Source of the DNA: Cryptomeria japonica
Taxonomy: Eukaryota; Streptophyta; Pinopsida; Cupressales; Cupressaceae
DNA length: 60,000 bases
Assembly (NCBI RefSeq): GCF_030272615.1
Contig: NC_081415.1
Span: 108,630,406-108,690,405, forward strand
Direction: 5' to 3'
Each line of letters opens with the position of its first letter. Within the stretch, counting starts at the first letter, position 1. The position numbers and the translations under genes were made by a program. The notes below the pieces were generated by a model that made no database searches, had not been told where the DNA came from, and worked only from the letters and a program-made list of their open reading frames with translations. Below, piece after piece: positions 25,201-36,121 of the stretch.

Positions 25201-25310
25201 CACCGAATATCCTTTGAAGAGAAATGACACAAACCTTCACCAGCATCTTGAACTTCCAATACCATAATGTCCTGCCATTTTCAGTGTTTTCCCATCCTGG
25301 TCCTATACAT
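22278..25310 (-). pseudogene. MULE-type transposase / SWIM zinc finger gene, decayed
   Basis: The minus-strand pieces follow the order of plant MULE-SWIM proteins. At 24987-24463 comes an N-terminal segment with CTCHFIVKVLYGRPDVAI and CHGVDD. Around 24230-24040 the transposase core appears (PIAWAVTSR, then NAFIMDDASVEI, carrying the Asp residues). Around 23914-23630 lies the WHVHRAW segment. At 23605-23360 comes a block with ANQDTNNAIKSYHGKLK and RRMDNL. Around 23230-23110 a SWIM-like finger has CECLWSLQGNMCKHALKV. A C-terminal tail runs from about 22890 to 22280 and seems to stop where element E inserted. Many stops and frame changes show it is not functional. It may be a domesticated-type host gene copy or a Mutator-like element; no terminal inverted repeats were found. 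Confidence 0.7.
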
Positions 25311-25459
25311 ATTGGACAAAGATAGAGACATTATCAACAGTAAACAACCATAGTGATGATATCTTCAGTGTGATAGTGTTTTGAGATAGTGGTTGATGTC
25401 AAATGTGTTTGCCATGATATTGGTCACTTATCACAAAGGAATTCACAAAGCTACATTAT
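25311..25459. other. Spacer before element C
   Basis: Short non-coding stretch ending in ATTAT, the left target-site copy of element C. Confidence 0.35.
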
Positions 25460-25820
25460 TGTTAGCGCAACTTGAAGTCTGTTATCTCTGTAATTTATGG
25501 ACATATTGTTGCTCATGCATTATATGTTATCTCCCTAATTCATGGATAGACTATTGCTCATGCATTGCATAGATCTAAGCTAACAACGGAGAGTTTTAGT
25601 TTTAACTCTGCCTCCTTCAGAAATTACTTTGCTCTCCTCCATAATGTTAGTTCTTACGAGATTTCAATAATTGTATTTAGCTTCTTGAAATTAGTGTAAT
25701 TGTAATGCAAGAGAACCATTCAGATCTATTTTCAGAGCTCTTTTTATCTCTATTTTTCTGCAAGTTTCATTTCTTCCTTTCTAGCTAGATCTGTATTTTT
25801 TGTTATGCAAAAAATTTACA
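25460..25820 (+). repeat. Element C 5' LTR
   Basis: 361 bp. It matches 26734-26991 plus 41310-41412 throughout, which is how the interrupted right LTR was recognised. Confidence 0.88.
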
Positions 25821-25835
25821 TGGTATCAGAGTGAG
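25821..25835 (+). promoter_or_regulatory. Element C primer-binding site
   Basis: TGGTATCAGAGTGAG directly follows the LTR. It differs from the standard initiator-Met site at the twelfth base (C to T). Confidence 0.8.
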
Positions 25836-26733
25836 GTTGCTAGGAAAAAGAAGCATTAACGATTATTTGCAGGTTGATTTCTGAAGATTAGCATTACCAT
25901 GGAAGCTGATGTAGATCTCTATTTCTAAATGCATGCATATTATTCCCCTTATTTTGCATGCTCCTTATTTTTCTTTCCTATATTGATTCTTGAAAAATTG
26001 TACGTGCTTTGAAAGCACCACATGATAAAGATTTGGAAAATTTGGGGCTTTGTAAAAAAAATTGAACTTTTAGAAAGGTTCTATGGGGTTTTGCTTAATG
26101 CATTTAGTATAGGTTTCTTTCAATAAGTTTCCTAATAAAAGAGAAGATTAAGTTTCTATGCACTCTTCCTCCAATTGACAACCAAAAATGTTCTTTTGTT
26201 CTAAATTCCTGTCTACATGAGATTCCAATGTTGCAACTTTGTTTGTTCCTAGAGATTCTTTCTAGCAGGGTTCCTCACTACATGAGATTCCAGAGTCGCA
26301 TTCTCGAGTGCTTCTAGATTTTTTTCTTCTAGTGGGACATTATTGACCAATGAATATACAATGGCATCATCCCAACCAAAGGTCATCTTTGCAGTTCTTC
26401 ATCTTGGGGCACATTTCTGTAGATTCATATCTTCTTTAGATGACCAATTTTTGTATTCAGAGACCATGTACCTGTCTGTTCATCCATTTGAGCAATGCAA
26501 AATATGTACAACTGCATTTTCAAAGTATCCCAGAGGTGCTCATACAATGGTTTCTATGATTCTGTACAATCCTGTTGCAGTGTGGATTCATTTGCAGTTT
26601 GCAACTTTCTTCTTTAGTTTGAATAATGGTTAGGAGTTTTTCTCACTTGGGTTTTCTCCTTCTTTGTAATTGGGTACCTGATAAATCTTTGTTGCTAGGA
26701 CCCAAATCTCCCCTTAGTTAGGCTTAAGAGGGG

Positions 26734-26991
26734 TGTTAGTGCAACTTGAAGTTTGTTATCTCCGCAATTCATGGATAGATTGTTGCTCATGCATTGTATG
26801 TTATCTCCCTAATTCATGGAGAGACTATTGCTCATGCATTGCATAGATCTAAGCTAACAACAAAGAGTTTTAGTTTTAACTCTGCCTCCTTCAAAAATTA
26901 CTTTGCTCTCCTCCATAATTTCAGTTCTTACAGGAGTTCAATAATTGTATTTAGCTTCTTGCAATTACTGTAATTGTAATACAAGAGAACC
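26734..26991 (+). repeat. Element C 3' LTR, first part
   Basis: It begins TGTTAGTGCAACTTG after the purine tract and stops at GAACC, where element 2 begins. The rest of the LTR is at 41310-41412. Confidence 0.85.
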
Positions 26992-27429
26992 TGTTAGCAC
27001 ACATTTTTGTCAAATATTTTGTGCTATTTTTTTGATGTTTAATATATACATTTAAACATAAGAGAATTTATTGCTAGATTGTATGTGCAGGATATGTGCT
27101 GCAGTATTAGAAAAAATCTCTCTGAGACCTTGTTTTTCAGAATTGGACAAGCACCGCTAGGGCATGCTAAGGGTTGGCATTAAGTATAAACTACATGAGG
27201 AAGTTTCAACATGACAACATTGGGAGCCTTATAAGGCATTCTCTGGGCCTATGTGAATAGACTCTATCATCTATTAGCACATGCAGAGTTTCCATAAAAG
27301 GTTACAAGTGCGAGTGATATATGAAGAAGAGTTTAATTTGCATAAATTGTCAAATTTGAACTATCGATGTAAGTTACCTTGATAAGACCAACTAGCCTAA
27401 ATAGTGAGAAAACTTATTGACATGACCTT

Positions 27430-28700
27430 GACCGATCACTCCGAAGGAGAACCAAAAGGAAGTTTATAAGAAGGTGCTCATCGACATAACATTCATTATT
27501 GGAGGCATGAGAAAAATGTTGTGTTGATAGCCGATGAGGTGATCGGTATAACCTACATCGATGAAAGACAATGTGAAGTAGACAGTAAATTTCATCAGGT
27601 TGTCAGAAAATGATATCTCATGCTACCCTGATACCCAATGGGCTAGATGGCAGAAGGCAGTGTCAGCGACATGACTTTATCCGATGAAGTAACACCAAAA
27701 AGTAGGAATACTAAGCCATCGGGGTAGCTCAAACTATCGGTGAAAGGAGTTTTGGGTTACGCCGATACCCGATAAGAAAGACAAAGCCGAGCATAGAGGA
27801 GGAGGTTATTGGTATGACTTACATTGACTAAGGAGAATGCAGAGCGTATGTTTTAAAATCATCAAGATATTGGACAGTGTAAGAAAAAGCTACCCCAATA
27901 TCCAATAGGGTATATATCATGATGGATGGAAATGAGGTTTCATTAGGATAGCCTACACCGAAGTAAGTGACTAAAAGAGCAACAAGGTAAAGTCATCGGG
28001 ATGACATCAACCCTTAAGAGGAAGACATTTTCCATTATGCTGATAGCTGATGATGAATCTAAAGTGGTTATCGGGAAGGAGACCTCATCGGGAACATAAG
28101 CCGATGGATCTGAAAACAAACAGGCTAGAGCTTGATGTCATCGGGTCATCGAAGAAACAAAAGAAGGGTTATCCTGACACCCAATAAGCTTTGCAACACG
28201 ATGACCAAGAGGGAAGTTTCATCATGAAATCATATGCCGATAGACCGGAGAAGTAAAAAGGAAGCACAAGCATGAAGTAAATGTCATCAGGTCATTGGGG
28301 AAACATAAAATAAGTTGTCCTGATACCTGATAAGGTGACCCGATGTAACGAATGAGATGCAAACTACCAAAGGGGGATTCATCAGAATAACTTTTCACTA
28401 TTGGAGGAACATATATGGATCTATGTCGAAACCCGATGGGCAGAATACCACAGAGGAATAAAAGGAGGGTGTATCAGAATGACCTAAGCGGATGTGATAT
28501 AAAGGTAAAAGTAGAACCTAGCCAAGAGGCGAAGTGATCGGTAAGACCTATGCCAAATGAAGGAAGAGTGGCACCAAATAATTGAATTATCAAAAAATTT
28601 ATGTCGATTAGTCGTTGCGAAATCTGATTGCAAATGGATCGACCCGCCATTATTAAATGTAGAGAATGGGTAGATTGGTGTTCGCATGAGGCAAATCATA
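27430..28700. repeat. Degenerate satellite-like array upstream of the unknown frame
   Basis: Eight cores resembling ACCCCGATACCCGATAGGG (positions about 27522, 27624, 27757, 27891, 28037, 28170, 28317 and 28424) recur every 100-147 bp. Between them are repeated words such as TCATCGGG and CCGATGAAG in both strands' form. Each unit has its own mutations, so the array is old. It occupies the same place relative to the unknown frame as the palindrome array of unit 1, though the sequence differs. Similar TCGG/CCGA words recur at 44160-44770. Confidence 0.7.
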
Positions 28701-28855
28701 ACAGGATTTTAGTTGAGTAAATGCTTTTAATCCATCAAATCCATTTATGAAGAGTCAGTACAATGATTTTGCATAACATTTTGAAGCTAACAGAGAGATT
28801 GAAGCAAAATTAAACTATAGAGAATCCAACTGCAGAAAGCTTGAAAGATTCAAAT

Positions 28856-31761
28856 ATGGAGGGTTCTAGTTCCAAGGGCAAGAGGAAGGTCACAAAAGTC
28901 TCTGAAAGTGCTTATAAGAAGTCTAAAGGGGGAGAAGGTGCACCCAAACAAAAGCTGAACCAGGATATGATCGATCAAATGAGCTCACCAGGAGCAAAAT
29001 CCTAGAGATCAAAAGTTAACCTACCCATCCGTGACTAGCTAGAGGATGAGTTCAAAGAAATTGGCGATGTATGGAACAGGTTCAGAGGTCACAAATTATT
29101 ATTATATCATTATACAAGGAGAAATAAGCCAACCCCAATTTCAAACCCATGGACGACTAGATTGGGTAATCTTGTAGTCCCTAACGTCTTTGTAAATGTC
29201 CAATTGATGAAAACATTGGCTAGGGCTTACAATGCTGCAAAAAGATGTATCCAATTACCAAATGGTGATGCTTTCATCCATATCTTAGTAGCCACCATCC
29301 ATGAGGTTTTTGGTCTAGGTTTTGAATCTAATGTTCCTTTGTCTTTTGAGAAGATAGAGGAAGAGTATACAAAGATGGACATCTTGTACAATGGATGGAA
29401 TTTGGCCATTCATAAGGCCGAAAAGGGAAAATTGACAGAAGAGGACGGGCCCCCATTTGATATCAATATCTTCAGTCAGTATATGCAGTATACCTATATG
29501 GCAGGTGGTCAAGTGGGAGGAGTTGAAGTCCTTGATATAGCTTAGATAGGACCTCTGGTCCTTGCTGGTGACACACAGATGCATGAGCCAAGGCAATTTG
29601 ACTATGCTACTTATGTTGTTGAGAAAATACATGAGGGTTTCTTGAGCCTTTAAAATAACCCTGATAAATCTGTTAAGTTTTACTCTTTGTTGATGCATGT
29701 GGTCTTGTTTTATGGACGACTCAGGGGAATGTGGCCTGAGGAGCTAAAGTTGAATATTCATGGTAAGGATGGAGAGGAGCAACCTGTACAGTTATGGTGG
29801 TCATTGTGGGATTCATGTTTCATGAGATCCCATTATATCAAGTTTGAAGAGTTTTTTATGTAGCCTTTATTCAGAGCTTTTGAAGTGTCTTTTGATGGCT
29901 CTTTTTTGAAGGAAATCAAAAGATTCCTCAGACCCCATGAACATGGGGATACCAGAGTAAACCACAATTAGGGTGACTGGTATGTGTGCCAAGAATTCAC
30001 CTATGTTAGGGTTTTCAGGTTTGAAGGAGCTCCTTATGTGCTGCCAAAGCCTGCACCTGACAGGATCACTTATTTGGAGATTGTAAGGTAGATGAGTGTC
30101 TCAAATGCAATGCATTTTGGGGGTCCTCACAAGCAAGTTTTCTTACCTAGGACCTTACATTTCAGTGATTTCATTATTTTCTCCATAAAGGCATATGAGA
30201 TCATTGACAAGAGGTTGATAGAAGACTACAACCTCTATGAGCGTACAGGTTGGAAGAACTATGACCCTGAGGGTAATCTAGGTGATTACTTTCATGAGTA
30301 AGTAGAAGCCTAGGATATGTTCAGGAACAAAGAGTCCGAGGAGGCTATGTAGATAGTCCAAAGTTTAGAACAAAAAGTGGATGAGAAGAAGCAACGACTG
30401 CAGGAGATAGGAAAGGAAGAAGAGACAGAGAGTGAATCAGGAGAAAATGAAGCTATTTCAAGATTTAGGAGGCCTAATAGGGAGGAAGAACCTGAAGCAC
30501 AAGACATAATTGTTGCAAGGATAAATGCGGATGTGGATGTTAGGCTATAGGAGTATACCTCTTTTGTGTTTGATGATGAGTTAATCAAGTCAAAGGAATT
30601 CAAGTATTTCTTGTATCACTTCAAGGGGAAAAGGCTAAGAGAAGCAATGCTTGACATAACACCAGAGAATGAGGTAGAGATGCTTAGGAAAATAAGGGAA
30701 GATATTGATGTAGAATTGGAAAGAATGACTCCACAAAGGGGAAGGAAGCTTCTTGTAGAGGCAGGGATTATCTTGTTTCCAGGCTAGTATCTTAGCGCGT
30801 CCTTCATTTTTGATAGCCTATTACATTCAGAGAAGAAGGATTTCAAATTGGATATTCAGGGCGTGAATGACATCTTCATCGGATCAAGATATGATCTAGA
30901 TGATGAGGCTATGCGTTTATGGGCTCTTTATCCCCCAAATAAAAGGCCAAAGATCATAGATGTGGACAAGGCTTTTGGACACATGATGAAGTTGAAGGTT
31001 GGAGAGGTTGATCCCATGGTCAGGACAGATATGGGAATTGATATCTCAAAATAAACAAAGCACAGATGAAGATGTTGATGAAAGAAGCAAGAAAGTATAA
31101 ATCGTTGTGTGAAGAACTTTTGAGGAGTAGAGGCAAGCCTGTACCCCAAATAGTAGACGAATATAAATTGAAAAAGAAGTGTGAAGAGTTGTACAAGGAA
31201 AACAAAAAATTGAAGGAAAGAATACAGAGCATAAGGACAGACACAACATGTGTCTTATTGACAAAATGGTTTGAAAATCTGCAAAAGGTATTGGAGGAAT
31301 TCTGGACTGTTTACTAGAAAACCATGGATAACACATTATTGCACCAGAGGATATATGATAGGTTAAACATGCTACTATAGGATCATACACTGAGTGACAA
31401 AAGGATAAATAAAGTCAAAAGACTAATTGACACTCATCAAGAATTCACAACATAATTAAATACTGAGTATGAGGAGTGTAAAGGGATCATCAATCATGGA
31501 TTTCCAAGTGTAGTTGATGATGCAAGGGTCATGAAAGACAAGCACCAGTGGATTGCCGAATGCAGGTCTCTACTCAGTTCAACCCTTAGCATTGCCCATG
31601 CGGATGCGTTGGACATGAATGAAATAAGGGAGCAGGTTGAAGGTTTTGTTACAACAGAGATAGCAGTAAGAGATATTATCTTCAACGCTACTACATATAA
31701 AGAGGAAAAATATCTTCAGCACATCCAAAAATGTGGTCAGTGGTTGGATGGAAAAGGCTAA
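28856..31761 (+). pseudogene. Element 2 unknown protein (homologue of unit 1 frame)
   Basis: From ATG 28856 the same frame holds to about 31054, then one frameshift, then a second frame to TAA 31759-31761: about 968 codons. There are roughly 15 premature stops, about 12 TAG and 3 TAA and no TGA. The order is a Lys-rich N-terminus; a conserved domain (PTPISNPWTTRLGNLVVPNV, then PFDINIFSQYMQYTYMAGG); a Trp-rich segment (EEQPVQLWWSLWDS, DWYVCQEFTYVRVFRF); an acidic linker; a helical domain (FDDELIKSKEFKYFLYHFKG); and a coiled coil with Cys-rich end (KCEELYKENKKLKERIQS). All the main blocks match the unit 1 frame in order. No known domain is recognised. Because the frame is so well kept, it was selected for coding until recently before silencing. 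Confidence 0.7.
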
Positions 31762-32383
31762 TCTATGTTATTGTCATGTGTTTTAGTTATAGCAGTTAAG
31801 AGGGATAGTTAGGAATTTTGTTAGTCTTTGTTTGTACAAATGAAAGGGTGTGTCCTTTTATTTATATCATTTGAGTCATGTATATATAGTGAGTCGTTTT
31901 GTATTTTGTAAGACACATAACGTAAGTAAGATTATTATCTTTTTAGCTTGTCTGTTGAAACTTATAGTGTTATGTAAGATAAGTCCATAGAAATGAAATT
32001 TATTTTGTGCAAACAAGTGTAATCATGAAGTATTTGTGAGTCTGCATTTTTTGTACACCAATTGTTTTTAGAAATCAATATACAGAGTCCACTGTTTTTA
32101 TCTTCAGATCATTTCATGTCATATGATGTTGATGATTTAAAATCTTTTGGATAAATCTGAAGAATATTTGTTGCAATGCTTTATCATTTGTTGGTATAGA
32201 GATAGAATAATTGTTTTTGTTGTTCTCATGGCATACACTGTGGATATTGTAGTGATAGTTTGTTTTTTCACACTATCTCCAAAGCTTACAAGTATTTGTC
32301 CATTAAGTGACATATAAACTGTCAGATAAGGCACTGGTTTGTTTCTGTTTCTTGTGAATAGATTAAGTGCGCACAAAGTCCTC
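31762..32383. other. Element 2 tail region
   Basis: AT-rich non-coding sequence after the unknown frame. A TATATATA at 31881-31888 could be a TATA box but nothing confirms it. The part from about 32384 onward matches the right half of the short copy at 41426-42244. Confidence 0.4.
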
Positions 32384-32771
32384 ACTAGAGAAATATATTA
32401 CTAATTTTTACTTGCCTTGTTCTTTCATAATTACTCTTAGTTCCAACAACATTCTGTTATAACTTTTATTCATATTCAATTATACTCAAATCTTCAAATT
32501 AAAACAAGTTAAAAGCATATCAATAAAGTATAGTTACAGGAAATTGTTTTCCAATCTTGTAAACAACTAAATTAAAACAGTTTGAATTCACTATAAAGAA
32601 ATCTCTTTATGCTTTGGAGATTGGGATATACCCATCTAGGTCTAGTGGAGCCTAAAGCACAGAGGAATTTGGTCTTTGACCATTCCCGTTCGTTGGCCAA
32701 GGCTGATTGAGAAATCAGTAAGAGATTTGGAAAAGCTCTTGGATTTCCAATCTGTGGTTTTGGGAACCAAC

Positions 32772-34432
32772 TGTGTAGGAGAAAAAGTGACACTAAGCAA
32801 ACATGCCCTAATCTCACTTTCAATCACACATTTGTGGAATACGAAAGAGCCTAGAGATATCACACAATTGGCTACTTCTTTTTGTGGAAGAGAGAGCCAT
32901 GGGATACCTATTAGGATTTCTATTCCTTTGTTGCAATCGAAAGATGAAATGATGCAAGTTCAATCCCTAACCCCAAAATGCAAGTAGGAACTAATGACAA
33001 GATTGCAGAATTGAACTTAAACAATGGAAAGCTATAAATACAAGGATAAGACAAGAATGTAAATGTGTACCCGGTGTTAAAATATGAATGAAAATGTTTG
33101 GGACGGGGGCGCGGGCGCCACTGTCCTGATTCTGCCCCTGAAACTGCTCTGAAAACTGCTGTTTTGCACTTTAGAAAAGCTGTCAAAAATGCTGAAAATG
33201 CTGTCTGTCAGGAGGACCAAGGTGCCCAGTGCCCCTGTCCTGGCAGGACCAGGGCGCCCCATGCCCCTGTCCTGGTCTTTTTCTCTGAAACTTGGTGGGA
33301 AGGTCGGTTTCAGTCTGCTTCTCCCGGATCTGCAACCTGCGGCATCGTCCGAGTCCCGAAACCTGCACTTATATCTGAAAAGGTGTTTGGGCGGCTATAT
33401 AGGGTTTTGCCTTAGTCAAACCCCCGCTTCGGTGATTTCCACCTCCATGAATAACGAAGTTGTATTGTAAAATGTATTGTGTGTGCAGACCTAGTGTGTG
33501 TGCAAGGTCCTAAAATGCAAGAAAGCAAACTAGAGCAACCTAGAAAGTAAACCCTAATTGCTTGTAAATGATAATGTAAATGCTCTAAATCAAGATGCAA
33601 AGTGATCTAAAGCATGAATAAATGATATATTGAAGCTTATGCAAAGACATGAAAACAACATGAAATCATACCCAACCCTCAAGGGAGGAGTACAAGCCAA
33701 TCTTCAGTCGGTAATCTCCTATTGTTCTTCAATGTCTTCCAAGCCCTAAATGAATGAATGAAATTGATGAATGCTTGATAGATGGATGTTGAATGTTGTT
33801 GAAGTCCTCAAAGATCTGCTCTTTCGCTGCATATGAAGTCCCTGGAAACAAAAATCGGATCCTTTCAAATGAAGAAAGAGAGCTCTTATGTATGAAACCC
33901 TAGATCATAAATTCGTATTTTGGCCGACCTAGAGGTTGAATATCCCGCCAATTTCTTGGGGTTAAGCTTTATTTTATGATTGGATCGTGCTCCTAAAATT
34001 TCGAGAAAAATGTCCGGGACCATGTGCACTTCGGGCGCCATGGTCCTCTCCGGGCACCATGGTCCCGACAACTTTTCACCAAATTTTTAGGGCCGTCGGA
34101 TATGATGATTTTAGAGAGAATCCAGAAGTTACAGGTGATTTCGAGATGTTTTGACCCCCGAAATCAAGCCCCCAAGTTCAAAATAGGACCTAATTAGGGT
34201 TTTTGATTAAATGATGTATAGGAGGAATAAAATGAAAGGGGCACACTTTAATGAAAAGGGCCCAATTTTATGATATAGGAGATGATAAAATAGAACCTTA
34301 GACCTAATTAATTTGATTAATTAAGTGCTAAAGGGGAAATACTATGCAAAATGCAAAATGCACCAAGGCGGGTGCTAAACTAGGTGTGAAATTGTACCAC
34401 CCTAGCAAGTGCGTACAATTTACGATGCTACA
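32772..34432 (-). repeat. Element B 3' LTR
   Basis: It differs from 39608-41298 by scattered substitutions and by lacking one unit of a roughly 30-bp GC-rich tandem repeat near 33210-33290. It contains the 30-bp hairpin at 34017-34046. Confidence 0.92.
34017..34046. repeat. 30-bp hairpin block, element B 3' LTR copy
   Basis: Perfect 8-base arms GGACCATG (34017-34024) and CATGGTCC (34039-34046) enclose a 14-base middle. Its reverse complement aligns base by base with the element A copy at 9863-9892, so it is the same block in flipped orientation. Confidence 0.85.
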
Positions 34433-34452
34433 TTTAGCCCCCACTTTAGCGG
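34433..34452 (-). promoter_or_regulatory. Element B polypurine tract
   Basis: Identical to the element A tract over 20 bases. On the minus strand it ends GTGGGGGCTAAA against the LTR. Confidence 0.8.
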
Positions 34453-36121
34453 TCATATGAACACTACGTGCATATGCAAGCTAAAGTACAGAAAAGTAAA
34501 CATTATTTGAAAAAGGATATATCCATAAGTCTGTCGAACGAAGCCCCCAGCGGTATCTGCAGTACACAGTTAGGAACCGCACCCTACAAAACACACGTTA
34601 GATCACAAAATCACCTAATGCTTACTAAGGAAGGTGATGAAAATTCGAGGGTAGCTATATGCCCCCCCCTATTTCGGCTTGCTAATTTTAGTGAGTTGAA
34701 ACTGGGTATCACGTTTACCACTTCGAATTGTTAAAGAATATTGATGACAAATGCTCACAAGAAGATTTGATATGAGATCAAAAACTAAAGGAGAATCATT
34801 TGGTAAGAAAGAGGACTAAATCTCAATTCCAACACAACAAAGAGTGTGAGGATTCGAGAGTTCTCTAACACAATATGAAGGATGTAAATGGAAACAAAAT
34901 GAAAAGAGAAGAAAGGAAAGGAAAAAAAAGGCATGAATACACACATTGGTGATCCATGAGAAGAATAGTGAGAGAGAAAACATGGACTTCTCGCCCCTAG
35001 ATCTTGTCTAGGTGATCCATGGGAAAAGGACATGGAAAACTAGCCCCTAGAGTCTGTCTAGGTGATCCATGTAAGGGAGGAGAGTGAGAAAGTCTAGCCT
35101 TATGCCGCTAGTTCCACTCAACCTCATGCATGTGTGTGTAAGGGAGGTTAGAAGCACCTCATAGGAGTCTATGCCCAAGTATGCTACAACCTGTATATGT
35201 ATAATACAAAAGTGTGACATCTCGCTCTAAGAGTCCGTGCTCTGGTTCCGAGAATGATCACCTTGCATAAAAGAAAATGGAGACATCTCGCTTTAAGAGT
35301 CTGTGCTCTGGTTCCGAGAATGACCCATTGCTCAAGAAGTGTAATGTTTATGTCATAAGCGAAGTAGAACAAGGATACCTACCTTCATTACAAAAGAAAA
35401 TACCCCAAAAATGCAACAATGTCATAGATCCAAGAAAGAGAGTTTTGCACTCCTTAAGCAAGGATAAGATAGTTGAAAAGGGATATCTTGTAATATGTGT
35501 AAAGGAGATCCTTAGAGGAGAAGAGATCTTTGTACAAAAGACACCTATCCCCAAGAGGAATTGTTTTAGACAAATATAACATCTTCTAGAATAAGACAAA
35601 GAAGAGAATAAGAATGCAATACTTCCTTCTTTTGTGAGGTGAAAGTGATTCTTAATGAAGGATGACGCTCTTTTTAACCCAATTGGGAGAGTGAATTCAT
35701 TATAGATGTATTTTACCAAGTGTAAAAGAGGTTGTAGTCAAGGACTTACACCTCTTGTAAGAGAGAATCCTTGAACAAACAACAACCAATGCATACAAGG
35801 AATAACATCAAGTAATAAAGTTCACACCATCCACAAAATAGGAAAAAGTGGATCCTTAGATAAAGATAAGGAAAGATCATTGCCTCAATGAGAAGGACTT
35901 ACACAATCTTCTAGGGAGAAATTTGGACATAAGCAAAAGAAGAGATGTATGAAATCACTCTTGTCCCCATAGGAACAAGAGATAATATAGAAAATTTAGG
36001 CTATTATGTTGCTTCAAAAATATGATTGCACTTGAAATTGTACCATCATGAATGACAATGAGCCCCCAGTAGATGAGCTACCAATGTCACATAATGATGA
36101 GCAACATAATAGCCATTAATG
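34453..36121. other. Element B 3' non-coding region
   Basis: No coding frame with a recognisable product. Contains two near-identical passages around 34980-35070 (CCCCTAGATCTTGTCTAGGTG-like) and 35215-35330 (TCTCGCTCTAAGAGTC-like), which are short direct repeats. Confidence 0.5.

Noticed and set aside
22278-25310. Functional host SWIM-domain gene
   Set aside because: Domain order is right, but stops and frame changes occur in every segment and element E sits at its end, so it is annotated as a pseudogene.
26343-26633. 96-codon plus-strand frame inside element C
   Set aside because: It has no similarity to Gag or any domain, lies in an interior too small for genes, and its composition matches neighbouring non-coding sequence.
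28856-31761. TAG/TAA as glutamine codons (alternative genetic code)
   Set aside because: All premature stops in this frame would fit TAG/TAA read as Gln, but the PMD gene and pol also contain TGA at Arg positions and other frames have frameshifts. Methylation-driven decay in a plant explains all of it.
33077-33470. Overlapping short frames on both strands in the element B LTR
   Set aside because: They arise from GC-rich repeats without stops, recur in both LTRs with changes, and have no coding character.
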